Shown: piece after piece, positions 43,771-50,549 of the stretch
Layout of the letters: the number at the start of each line of letters is the position of its first letter
Position numbering within the stretch: the first letter of the stretch is position 1
From: Runella limosa DSM 17973
GTDB taxonomy: Bacteria > Bacteroidota > Bacteroidia > Cytophagales > Spirosomataceae
Direction of reading: 5' to 3'
DNA: 50,549 nt
Assembly (NCBI RefSeq): GCF_000482465.1
Contig: NZ_KI519420.1
Span: 994,105-1,044,653, forward strand
The notes under the pieces: model-generated
Database searches by the model: none
Seen by the model: the letters and a program-made list of their open reading frames with translations, nothing else
What the model was told of the DNA's origin: nothing
Program-made: the position numbers and the translations under genes

Positions 43771-44586
43771 TTACGCTTTTTGAGGTTCGTCATAATCGAC
43801 GAGCTGCACTGCTTGGCCGTCAAAAACAGCGTAAGAATTATACACAATCCAATCTCCCAAAATGAGGGTTCGACTGTACTGATTGATGGGTAGGTCGAGC
43901 TTGATGTGTCGGTGGCCAAAAACGTAAAAATCGTGATGGTGTAGTTTTTCTTGTTCCTTCGCATACAAAACAAGCCACTCTTTGTCTTCACCCCAATACG
44001 AGGGCTGCCCTTCTTTTTCGTGTTTACGCCAACTGTGCAACGCCCACGATTGCCCCAGCCAAAGTGCAAGGTTAGGATGTAAAAGGTTGCCAAAAGCCCA
44101 ACTCGCCAGCTTACTTTCAAAAACAATGCGCAGGAGTTTATAAAAATGGTCGCCTGGGCCAAGCCCGTCGCCGTGCGCTACGTGAAACGACCGAATGGGC
44201 GCATTAGGTGTGGTTTCAACCAGTAAGTCAAGCGGGCGGCGGTAGGTTTTGATGTTTAATTCTTTTTCAAAATAGTCGGTCATCCACATGTCGTGATTGC
44301 CAGGGAATGCGATAATCTGGATGCCTGCATCTGTCAGTTCCCCGAGTTTTCCCAACAACCGAACAAAGCCACGGGGCACAACGCGTTTGTGTTCGTACCA
44401 AAAATCGAATAAATCGCCAACCAAGCAGATAAGTTGTGCATCGTGACGGATACTTTCTAGCCACCGTATAATGCGCTTTTCGCGAATGAGGCTATCGGCA
44501 TGAGTGGGGGCACCAAGGTGAAAATCAGAGGCAAAATAGATTTTCTTCGCGGGTGAAAGGCTAACTTTTAGAGATTGAAAAGACAT
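43771..44586 (-). CDS. lpxH: UDP-2,3-diacylglucosamine diphosphatase
   Basis: 271 residues from the ATG at 44586; a start at 44601 would coincide with the predicted transcript start. Calcineurin-type metal motifs: ASDFHLGAP, LVGDLFDFWYEH, FPGNHDMW, HVAHGDGLGPGD and FGHRHIK. LpxH cleaves UDP-diacylglucosamine to lipid X in lipid A synthesis at the inner membrane. The minus-strand -7 box is at 44607-44614. The protein ends tail to tail with the preceding gene. Confidence 0.92.
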   Translation of the reverse strand: MSFQSLKVSLSPAKKIYFASDFHLGAPTHADSLIREKRIIRWLESIRHDAQLICLVGDLFDFWYEHKRVVPRGFVRLLGKLGELTDAGIQIIAFPGNHDMWMTDYFEKELNIKTYRRPLDLLVETTPNAPIRSFHVAHGDGLGPGDHFYKLLRIVFESKLASWAFGNLLHPNLALWLGQSWALHSWRKHEKEGQPSYWGEDKEWLVLYAKEQEKLHHHDFYVFGHRHIKLDLPINQYSRTLILGDWIVYNSYAVFDGQAVQLVDYDEPQKA

Positions 44587-44606
44587 GTGACTTTGAAACA
44601 TTCGGG

Positions 44607-44614
44607 CAAAAATA
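44607..44614 (-). promoter_or_regulatory. -7 box of lpxH (TATTTTTG on the minus strand)
   Basis: Plus strand CAAAAATA. It predicts a transcript start near 44600, 14 bases before the ATG at 44586 and too close to an ATG at 44601, so it decides the start. Confidence 0.6.
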
Positions 44615-44670
44615 CGGAGATTACTTTACAAGATTTTTTCTAATTTTACGACTTACCCAAGCAAATTTTC

Positions 44671-45177
44671 ATGGAAACACCCATCCCCACTAAATTAGAA
44701 GTATTTGAGGGCATTGCTACTCAACTTGCAGCACAAGGATTTGACATCGTCAAACAAGACCAAACCCGTCCGTGGGGAGGTTTTTTTGTCATTAATGAAG
44801 ACCAAACGCCGCAGTTTGCTGCTACTTATTTTCCGACCGTCGAACTATCAAGTATTCAAATTACTCAGAAACTAAGCCCTAAAATCCTGGTCGTTGCCCC
44901 CGAAAAACGCTTATCGTGGCAATACCACCACCGTCGTGCAGAGATTTGGCGAGTTGTGTCAGGAACAGTAGGAGTAGTAAAAAGCGATACCGACGAAGAA
45001 ACGGAAGTAAAAACTTACCAACCTGGCGAATTGATTACGCTGCGTCAAGGAGAGCGCCATCGTTTGGTAGGATTAGCCGAGTGGGGGGTATTGGCCGAAA
45101 TTTGGCAACATACCAATCCTGAACAACCTTCGGACGAAGAGGACATCGTACGTGTACAAGATGATTTTGGAAGATAA
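44671..45177 (+). CDS. Cupin protein of the mannose-6-phosphate isomerase type II family
   Basis: 168 residues. The double-psi/cupin core has LSWQYHHRRAEIWRVVSG and PGELITLRQGERHRL, the metal-binding His/Glu pattern. It is like the C-terminal cupin of bifunctional mannose-6-phosphate isomerase/GDP-mannose enzymes, standing alone. Its substrate is not shown; similar single-domain proteins in Bacteroidetes are often mis-annotated as phosphoheptose isomerases. The stop overlaps the next ATG by one base (TAATG), so the two are coupled. Confidence 0.82.
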   Translation: METPIPTKLEVFEGIATQLAAQGFDIVKQDQTRPWGGFFVINEDQTPQFAATYFPTVELSSIQITQKLSPKILVVAPEKRLSWQYHHRRAEIWRVVSGTVGVVKSDTDEETEVKTYQPGELITLRQGERHRLVGLAEWGVLAEIWQHTNPEQPSDEEDIVRVQDDFGR

Positions 45178-45707
45178 TGGAAAATCTAAAATACCCCATT
45201 GGCCGTTTTGCGTTTGGAAAAACCTATTCGGCGGCCGAAACGCAAGCGCACATTCAAGAAATCAGTGCGTTGCCTTCAAAGTTATTTAATGTGGTGAATG
45301 TACTTAATGAGGCACAACTAGAAACACCCTACCGTCCCGAAGGCTGGACGGTGCGCCAAACAGTCCACCACGTTGTTGATAGCCACATGAATGCTTACAT
45401 TCGCTTTAAGTTGGCTTTGACCGAGGACAATCCCGCGATTAAGCCTTACGAAGAAGCACTTTGGGCTGAGTTGGCCGATGGCAAAGGCGCGCCCATAGAA
45501 TGGTCGTTGCAGTTGCTGAAATACGTACACTTGCGTTGGGTGATGTTACTAAACTCGCTGACTGATGCAGATTGGGAACGTACCTATTTTCACCCAGAAA
45601 CAAAACGGGTATTCCCGTTGCGCGAAGTAGCAGCGCTGTACGCTTGGCACAGCGAGCACCATTATGAGCATATCAATCAGCTTTGTATCAAAGAAGGCTG
45701 GAAATAA
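45177..45707 (+). CDS. YfiT/BstA-type DinB-fold thiol transferase
   Basis: 176 residues. It opens YPIGRFAFGKTYS. The metal-binding His residues lie in VRQTVHHVVDSHMNAY and AWHSEHHYEHINQL, and RPEGWTVRQ is the family signature. Members are four-helix DinB-fold proteins; the best-known (YfiT, BstA) transfer bacillithiol to toxins, and bacillithiol occurs in some Bacteroidetes. The actual substrate here is inferred only by family. It is coupled to the upstream cupin by a TAATG overlap. Confidence 0.87.
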   Translation: MENLKYPIGRFAFGKTYSAAETQAHIQEISALPSKLFNVVNVLNEAQLETPYRPEGWTVRQTVHHVVDSHMNAYIRFKLALTEDNPAIKPYEEALWAELADGKGAPIEWSLQLLKYVHLRWVMLLNSLTDADWERTYFHPETKRVFPLREVAALYAWHSEHHYEHINQLCIKEGWK

Positions 45708-45789
45708 GATACGCGCCTAGCAAATCTTTTCAACCATTTTTACGTTTATGAGGGTGTAAATAAATTAACATCCAATTAATAGTACCAAA

Positions 45790-46230
45790 ATGCCTTCCGC
45801 GTCCACTTCTGACAATATCTTAGTTCGGGTATTGAAGTCTGTATTTTTTAAAAGCGCCACTGGTAAAGCAGGGCGTTATGCCCGCAATGCGGGTAGCCTT
45901 GTTGAACTTTTAGGGAAAGTATTGAACAAAACAAACACCCTAAAAGGCGCTACCTACGATTCCCTCAGGGAAAAAGTAATGTTATTGGTACGTTTGCTCA
46001 AAGCCTACGTGAAAGGAGACTACAAAACAGTACCTTGGAAAACGCTAACCCGTATTATCGCGGTTTTGCTGTATTTTTTGTCACCAATTGATGTCATTCC
46101 TGATATACTACCGATTGTAGGGTTGACCGATGACATTGCCTTGGTTGTTTGGTTGTTTAATGCCATTGGCGACGACCTTGATGCTTTTCGTGAGTGGGAG
46201 TCAAAACGAAATACTATCACGATTGGCTGA
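45790..46230 (+). CDS. DUF1232 (YkvA-like) membrane protein
   Basis: 146 residues. The DUF1232 motif is in LLYFLSPIDVIPDILPIVGL followed by TDDIALVVWLFNAIGDDLD, a short hydrophobic hairpin near the C terminus. The N-terminal part is basic and probably cytoplasmic. Function of the family is unknown. TACGTTTA, about 45 bases upstream, resembles a -7 box imperfectly. Confidence 0.85.
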   Translation: MPSASTSDNILVRVLKSVFFKSATGKAGRYARNAGSLVELLGKVLNKTNTLKGATYDSLREKVMLLVRLLKAYVKGDYKTVPWKTLTRIIAVLLYFLSPIDVIPDILPIVGLTDDIALVVWLFNAIGDDLDAFREWESKRNTITIG

Positions 46231-46249
46231 TAATCTGCGAAATAGTTGT

Positions 46250-46368
46250 TAATTTTGCCAAAAGATTCCTTAAAATAGGGTTAAAAATCGAAAATCAACG
46301 GTAAATAAACAGTCCTATTTCGTTTTATTACTGTAATCAATACATTGCTTGAATGTGCAGCAATGTAT
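46250..46368 (+). promoter_or_regulatory. -7 box and leader hairpin before tatA
   Basis: TAATTTTG (46250-46257) matches TAnnTTTG and predicts a leader of about 145 bases. In it, ATACATTGC (46340-46348) pairs with GCAATGTAT (46360-46368) around an 11-base loop, about 40 bases before the tatA ATG. There is no T-run. Confidence 0.4.
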
Positions 46369-46410
46369 CAAAACAACAATTTAGAGAAATCACTAACCGC
46401 ATTTTCAAAA

Positions 46411-46611
46411 ATGAATACGCTTTCAATTTTTTTAATCATGGGCTTGGGTGGACAAGAACTCATCTTTATCGCCCTTATCGTGTTGTTACTTTTTGGCGCA
46501 AAGAAAATTCCTGAGTTGATGAAAGGGTTAGGAAAAGGCATTCGTGAATTCAAAGAAGCTTCTAAGGAAGTGAAAGAAAACATCGAAAAAGGACTTGACG
46601 AAAGTCGCTAA
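46411..46611 (+). CDS. tatA: Twin-arginine translocase subunit TatA/E
   Basis: 66 residues from the ATG at 46411 ([19 protein letters not shown]); an ATG-rich extension to 46345 would put a polar stretch before the helix. One membrane helix, the hinge [19 protein letters not shown] and a charged amphipathic tail are typical. TatA forms the pore that moves folded proteins with twin-Arg signals. No tatC is next to it. Confidence 0.92.
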   Translation: MNTLSIFLIMGLGGQELIFIALIVLLLFGAKKIPELMKGLGKGIREFKEASKEVKENIEKGLDESR

Positions 46612-46673
46612 GGTCTGCCCGCTAATTTTCGGGGAAATGTCGCCGAAAAGAAGCTTTTTACGACAATTTAGCT

Positions 46674-46711
46674 AAAAATCAGCAGTAGCCTTCGGACTAC
46701 TGCCGATTTTT
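46674..46711 (+). terminator. Terminator after tatA
   Basis: GCAGTAG (46682-46688) pairs with CTACTGC (46697-46703) near a TTCG loop. Outer AAAAATC and GATTTTT blocks extend the stem across one mismatch and supply the T-run. Confidence 0.8.
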
Positions 46712-46765
46712 GTTTTGTACCAATCCCAATTTAATGCCAATTCCGTTGGCGGTAATCTATTGATT

Positions 46766-48220
46766 GTGAGCTATCATTATACCTCTCTTAGTGAAATTCA
46801 AACAGACCTCCGTTCGGGAGCTGTATCGTGCCGTGAGCTAGTGGCGTATTATTTGAAAAACATAGAGGAAAAAAATCCAGTCTTGAATGCGTTTGTGGCG
46901 GTGTATGACCAAGAAGCAACGCAAAGAGCAGAAGAAATTGACCAAAAAATTGCGGCAGGAACGGCAGGACGCCTAGCGGGAATGGTACTCGGAATTAAGG
47001 ATGTCCTATGCTATCAAAATCACGGATTACAAGCAGGAAGTGCCATTTTAAATGGTTTTGTGTCGCAGTTTACTGCTACCGCCGTGCAGCGAGTATTGGC
47101 CGAAGATGCCATCATCATTGGCCGTCAAAACTGCGATGAATTTGCGATGGGTTCTTCCAACGAAAGCTGTGCGTTTGGCGTTGTCCGCAACGCTGCGGAT
47201 ACTTCCCGCGTTCCTGGAGGTTCGTCGGGGGGCTCGGCAGTGGCAGTCCAAGCAGATATGTGCTTGGCGTCATTAGGCTCAGATACGGGTGGTTCGGTGC
47301 GTCAGCCTGCGGCTTTTTGTGGGCTTGTTGGCCTAAAACCTACCTACGGGCGCGTATCGCGTTGGGGGCTGATTGCCTACGGTTCGTCTTTTGACTGCGT
47401 AGGGCCCATCACCAAAAGTGTCGATGATGCCGCTCTTTTGCTAGAAATCATGGCAGGAGCGGATGATTTTGATAGTACGGTATCTCAGCTGCCCGTGCCT
47501 TCTTTTACGCAAGCGGTGGCTGAAACGACGGTTCAAAAGCATAAAGTGGCTTATTTGCGAGAAGGCGTAGAAAGCGAGGCATTACAACCCGAAATTCGCC
47601 AAGCTATGCAAGCCAAACTTGATTGGTTACGTGAGCAAGGGCATGAAGTAGAGCCAATAGATTTTGCGCTGCTTTCGTACATCTTACCTACCTACTACAT
47701 TCTTACCACGGCAGAAGCAAGTTCTAACTTATCTCGTTTTGACGGCGTCCGCTACGGTCACCGCACGGCCAACCCCGTGGATTTGATGGAACTCTACAAA
47801 AAATCGCGCAGTGAAGGTTTTGGTAAGGAAGTAAAAAAACGCATCATGCTTGGTACGTTTGTACTCAGTGCGAGTTATTATGATGCGTATTATACCAAAG
47901 CTCAAAAAGTACGTCGTCTGGTAAAAAATCAGACCGATGAGCTTTTTAAGAAATATGACTTTTTAGTAATGCCAACTACGCCAACAACGGCCTTCCCGAT
48001 TGGAGACAAAACCGAAGATCCGTTACAGATGTATTTGGCCGATATTTTTACGGTACAAGCAAACGTGATTGGGTATCCTGCCATTTCGATTCCTGCAGGA
48101 ACCGACGCGCAGGGGCTTCCCATGGGACTTCAAGTACTAGGAAAACCTTTCGGAGAAGCTGATTTGCTGGCTTTCTCAAAATATATAGTCGCCAAAGAAC
48201 CAGCAAATTCTTTGGCCTAA
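46766..48220 (+). CDS. gatA: Asp/Glu-tRNA amidotransferase subunit A
   Basis: About 484 residues from a GTG at 46766, giving SYHYTSLSEIQTDLRSGAVS; the TTG at 46715 lies just after the tatA terminator and would add an unconserved tail. The amidase Ser-Ser-Lys triad is visible: LGIKDVLC, PGGSSGGSAVAV and GSDTGGSVRQPA, and NCDEFAMGSSNESCAFG matches GatA. With GatB and GatC (not in the window) it amidates mischarged Glu-tRNA(Gln) or Asp-tRNA(Asn). The start codon choice is moderately sure. Confidence 0.9.
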   Translation: MSYHYTSLSEIQTDLRSGAVSCRELVAYYLKNIEEKNPVLNAFVAVYDQEATQRAEEIDQKIAAGTAGRLAGMVLGIKDVLCYQNHGLQAGSAILNGFVSQFTATAVQRVLAEDAIIIGRQNCDEFAMGSSNESCAFGVVRNAADTSRVPGGSSGGSAVAVQADMCLASLGSDTGGSVRQPAAFCGLVGLKPTYGRVSRWGLIAYGSSFDCVGPITKSVDDAALLLEIMAGADDFDSTVSQLPVPSFTQAVAETTVQKHKVAYLREGVESEALQPEIRQAMQAKLDWLREQGHEVEPIDFALLSYILPTYYILTTAEASSNLSRFDGVRYGHRTANPVDLMELYKKSRSEGFGKEVKKRIMLGTFVLSASYYDAYYTKAQKVRRLVKNQTDELFKKYDFLVMPTTPTTAFPIGDKTEDPLQMYLADIFTVQANVIGYPAISIPAGTDAQGLPMGLQVLGKPFGEADLLAFSKYIVAKEPANSLA

Positions 48221-48298
48221 TACTCAACATAAGCGATAAAATAGCCATTGAAAAACGAACAAAAAAGATGTAAAACCTAACGAGAAAACAACGGAACG

Positions 48299-49768
48299 AT
48301 GATGGAATTGAAGCGAATTGTGGGCATGGGATTGGTAGCGGGGATGTGTTGGCTTGGAGCAAGCGAGGGTGCCCGTGCACAAGAAGTAGAGACTGACACC
48401 AACGTAGTGGAAGAACAAATTCAAATAGAAGCAATGGCCGACTCAACGGTGTCGGAAGCGCTTGTACGCGAACGTCTTGCAAAGTTGGAAAACATCATTC
48501 CACTCCGTTATCATAAGGTAACGCATCAATTTGTGGAGTATTTTATCTATCGTAAGCCGAGCTTTGTGAAGCGAATGTTAGAGCAAATGCACTTGTACTT
48601 TCCGTTGTACGAGCAGATGCTTGAAAAACATGATATGCCGCGCGAGTTGAAGTTTTTGTCATTGATTGAGTCGGGGCTAAACCCGCGCATTATTTCGTAC
48701 GCAGGAGCAGGTGGGTTGTGGCAGTTTATGCCTGCAACGGGTCGAGAATATGGAATGAAGCAAAATGACTACATCGACGAGCGTTTTGACCCCGTAAAAT
48801 CAACCGAAGCAGCTTGTGTGTATTTGAAACGCCTTCACCGTGCTTTTGGCGATTGGGAAATGGCCTTGGCAGCTTATAACGTAGGGCCAGGCAATGTAAA
48901 AAGGGCGATGCGACGCTCAGGCTCAAGTACTTTCTGGGGAATCTATAATTTCTTGCCCAAACAAACACGTCATTATGTGCCTCAATTTGTGGCCATGACC
49001 TATTTGATGCACTACCATGCCGATCACGGTATTTTTGCCGAAACCCCCGATTATCCCATGCTTTTTGACACGATTCAAGTATCGGGATATGTTAATTTAC
49101 ATACGTTTGCCAAGTTAAGCAATATTTCATTGGATGAGTTTTATAAACTTAATCCACAAGTTATCAACACCGAACTCCCCGCGACGACCAAAGAATACGT
49201 TCTCCGTGTTCCGAGCCATAATTTTGACTTTTTTCAAGAAAATCGTCTAGCGATTTGGGATTCGGCGACTAAGTCGCCATTCCAAGCTCGTATGTTATTG
49301 GCGGCCAATGGGGAGGAAATATCAGATAGTGCTGGCGCCATCAAAAAAGTAGGTGGATTGGTTGCGGCGGGCGACGAAAATGAAGATCCAGAAACCATCA
49401 TTACGCGTCAGACGCGGAAGATGTACCACACGGTGCGCCGAGGAGAAACACTCGGAAAAATTGCCAGTCGTTATGGAGTAGATACCTACGACTTAAAACG
49501 CTGGAACCACTTGCGGGGCAATAGCATCATGCGTGGCAAGCGATTGGTTGTATTCAAAGAAACCACCAAAAATGTCAGTGCGCCAGTACAAGGGCAGTTG
49601 GCATCGGATACAAAAACGAAAATCAAGATTCGCTACCACCGCGTTCAGCCAGGCGATACGCTTTCGACCATTGCCGAACGTTATGGAATCAATATCAGTC
49701 GCTTGAAAAAAATCAACCGCTTAAAAGGCAATACTGTTCGTAAAGGACAGAAACTTATTGTAGGGTAA
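48299..49768 (+). CDS. MltD-like lytic transglycosylase with two LysM domains
   Basis: 489 residues (ATG at 48299 or 48302) with a signal peptide (IVGMGLVAGMCWLGASEGARAQ). The SLT domain has the catalytic Glu in LSLIESGLNPRIIS, then GLWQFMPATGREYGM and MALAAYNVGPGNVKRAMRR. Two LysM repeats close the protein (YHTVRRGETLGKIASRYGV, YHRVQPGDTLSTIAERYGI). It cleaves peptidoglycan glycan strands in the periplasm. hemJ follows after 11 bases. Confidence 0.95.
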   Translation: MMELKRIVGMGLVAGMCWLGASEGARAQEVETDTNVVEEQIQIEAMADSTVSEALVRERLAKLENIIPLRYHKVTHQFVEYFIYRKPSFVKRMLEQMHLYFPLYEQMLEKHDMPRELKFLSLIESGLNPRIISYAGAGGLWQFMPATGREYGMKQNDYIDERFDPVKSTEAACVYLKRLHRAFGDWEMALAAYNVGPGNVKRAMRRSGSSTFWGIYNFLPKQTRHYVPQFVAMTYLMHYHADHGIFAETPDYPMLFDTIQVSGYVNLHTFAKLSNISLDEFYKLNPQVINTELPATTKEYVLRVPSHNFDFFQENRLAIWDSATKSPFQARMLLAANGEEISDSAGAIKKVGGLVAAGDENEDPETIITRQTRKMYHTVRRGETLGKIASRYGVDTYDLKRWNHLRGNSIMRGKRLVVFKETTKNVSAPVQGQLASDTKTKIKIRYHRVQPGDTLSTIAERYGINISRLKKINRLKGNTVRKGQKLIVG

Positions 49769-49779
49769 CAGCATCATAC

Positions 49780-50319
49780 ATGGCACTTTTTTATTTTAAA
49801 GCTTTCCACATTGTGGGGGCAGTTGCGTGGTTTGCGGGGTTGTTTTATTTGGTACGGATGTTTGTGTATCACGTAGAAGCCGAACAGAAACCTACTCCTG
49901 AGCTTCGAGAAGCGTTTAAAGCGCAGTTTAACCTCATGGAATGGCGAGCCTACAAAATTATTTGTAACCCCGCGATGATGTTGACCTGGACGTGCGGCCT
50001 CACGATGACCTTGCTCAACCCAGGCTATTGGCAAATGGGTTGGTTCCACGTTAAGTTGGCCATTTTGATTTTACTAACGGTTTATCACCTTTGGTGCAAA
50101 CGTATCATTGTGCAGTTGGAACAAGGCAAAAATCCGTTTGATTCCTTTCAATTTAGGCTCCTCAATGAGCTTCCTACGCTCTTTTTGGTAAGTATTGCAT
50201 TGTTGGCGGTTTTGCGCGACACGCTTAATTTCCTGTACGCTTTTGGCGGCGTTTTGGCCTTTGGCGTACTGCTGTTTATGTTTGCCAAAGCGTACAAGAA
50301 ACGGCGGGGGGCAAATTAG
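49780..50319 (+). CDS. hemJ: Protoporphyrinogen oxidase HemJ
   Basis: 179 residues, four to five membrane helices. Family features: KAFHIVGAVAWFAGLFYLVR, the FVYHVEAE segment, the His-containing WFHVKLAILILLTVYHLW and RLLNELPTLFLV. HemJ oxidises protoporphyrinogen IX in bacteria lacking HemG and HemY. It is 11 bases after mltD in the same direction, so they probably share a transcript. A small hairpin (50333-50348) lies after the stop without a T-run. Confidence 0.9.
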   Translation: MALFYFKAFHIVGAVAWFAGLFYLVRMFVYHVEAEQKPTPELREAFKAQFNLMEWRAYKIICNPAMMLTWTCGLTMTLLNPGYWQMGWFHVKLAILILLTVYHLWCKRIIVQLEQGKNPFDSFQFRLLNELPTLFLVSIALLAVLRDTLNFLYAFGGVLAFGVLLFMFAKAYKKRRGAN

Positions 50320-50393
50320 CCCTTGGTGTAAAGGGTTGCTCACAACCCGCCGAAGCGAAGTATTGCCTGAAAAATTCCTAGTTAAATCAATTT

Positions 50394-50549
50394 GTTGTGA
50401 GTAGCTTTCAAACGGGGTCGTACTACGGAATCCGTATCTTTGGTTAACATAATCTTTGGCCCTCACCATAAGGAAGTAGAACGTTGTGAGTAGCTTTCAA
50501 ACGGGGCCGTCCTACGGAGTTCGTATCTTTGGTTAGTACAACTCGGGTA
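50394..50549. CRISPR. End of a probable type II CRISPR array (two repeats seen; continues past the right edge)
   Basis: Two copies of a long repeat start GTTGTGAGTAGCTTTCAAAC at 50394 and 50483, so the period is 89 bases. Over the first 53 bases they differ at four sites. In the last seven (ACATAAT against GTACAAC) every difference is a transition. If the repeat is the 60 bases ending ACAAC, inverted to its GTTGT start, the spacer is 29 bases (50454-50482), the normal size for type II-C. The blocks GTTGTGA, GCTTTCAAA and TATCTTTG are shared with Bacteroides-type II-C repeats as I remember them, but there are about 20 extra bases in the middle. No cas gene is in view. A non-CRISPR intergenic repeat is the alternative. 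Confidence 0.5.

Noticed and set aside
50320-50393. GGGTTG-CTCA-CAACCC hairpin after hemJ as terminator
   Set aside because: Short stem and no T-run; could equally be part of the repeat region's flank.
1-50549. tRNA, rRNA, insertion sequence or prophage genes
   Set aside because: No cloverleaf, rRNA-like stretch, transposase or phage structural gene could be recognised by reading; a tRNAscan/Infernal run would settle the RNA part.

Overview
The window comes from a member of the Bacteroidetes, most likely order Cytophagales (a Runella/Emticicia/Spirosoma-like genome; this placement is inference). The evidence is a gliding-motility/CHU_C-type C-terminal domain, three outer-membrane proteins of the PorP/SprF and PorE types, many TlpA-like thioredoxins, carboxypeptidase-regulatory/plug proteins, TAnnTTTG promoter boxes and no Shine-Dalgarno sequences.

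Layout. (1) 1-10801: the 3' part of a very large cell-surface adhesin (DUF11 and Ig-like repeats, type IX secretion C-terminal domain), then a PorP/SprF-like protein and a PorE-like TPR/PD40/OmpA protein. (2) 10878-25576: an accessory locus. It holds an XRE regulator, an operator-like control region, a split VKOR-DsbA disulfide oxidase, a 74-residue double-glycine precursor with six cysteines, a C39-peptidase ABC exporter interrupted by one in-frame TGA, an HlyD adaptor, a plug-domain outer-membrane protein and four TlpA-like thioredoxins. (3) 25738-26655: a second, solitary PorP/SprF-like gene. (4) 26739-34047: sucA-sucB-lpd (2-oxoglutarate dehydrogenase E1, E2, E3), with a two-gene AAA-ATPase module inserted between sucB and lpd. 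(5) 34087-35376: a McrC-like nuclease with no McrB beside it. (6) 35491-40776: rimP-nusA-infB, with an attenuator-like hairpin in the leader. (7) 40938-50319: mostly housekeeping genes, namely CPBP protease, DUF2007, cdsA, a surface protein, lpxH, a cupin, a YfiT/DinB transferase, DUF1232, tatA, gatA, mltD and hemJ. (8) 50394 to the right edge: two copies of a long repeat that look like the end of a type II CRISPR array.

The most interesting region is the peptide-export locus. The precursor would be cut after Gly-Gly by the C39 domain and exported by the ABC/HlyD pair. Its six cysteines would be paired by the locus-specific VKOR-DsbA enzyme, with TlpA-type reductases nearby as possible partners. 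The VKOR and exporter genes carry several G/C-rich palindromic elements inserted in frame in predicted loops or linkers. Both genes also carry an apparent single-site lesion (a -1 frame change in one, an in-frame TGA in the other). The system is therefore either decaying, recoded, or affected by sequence errors.
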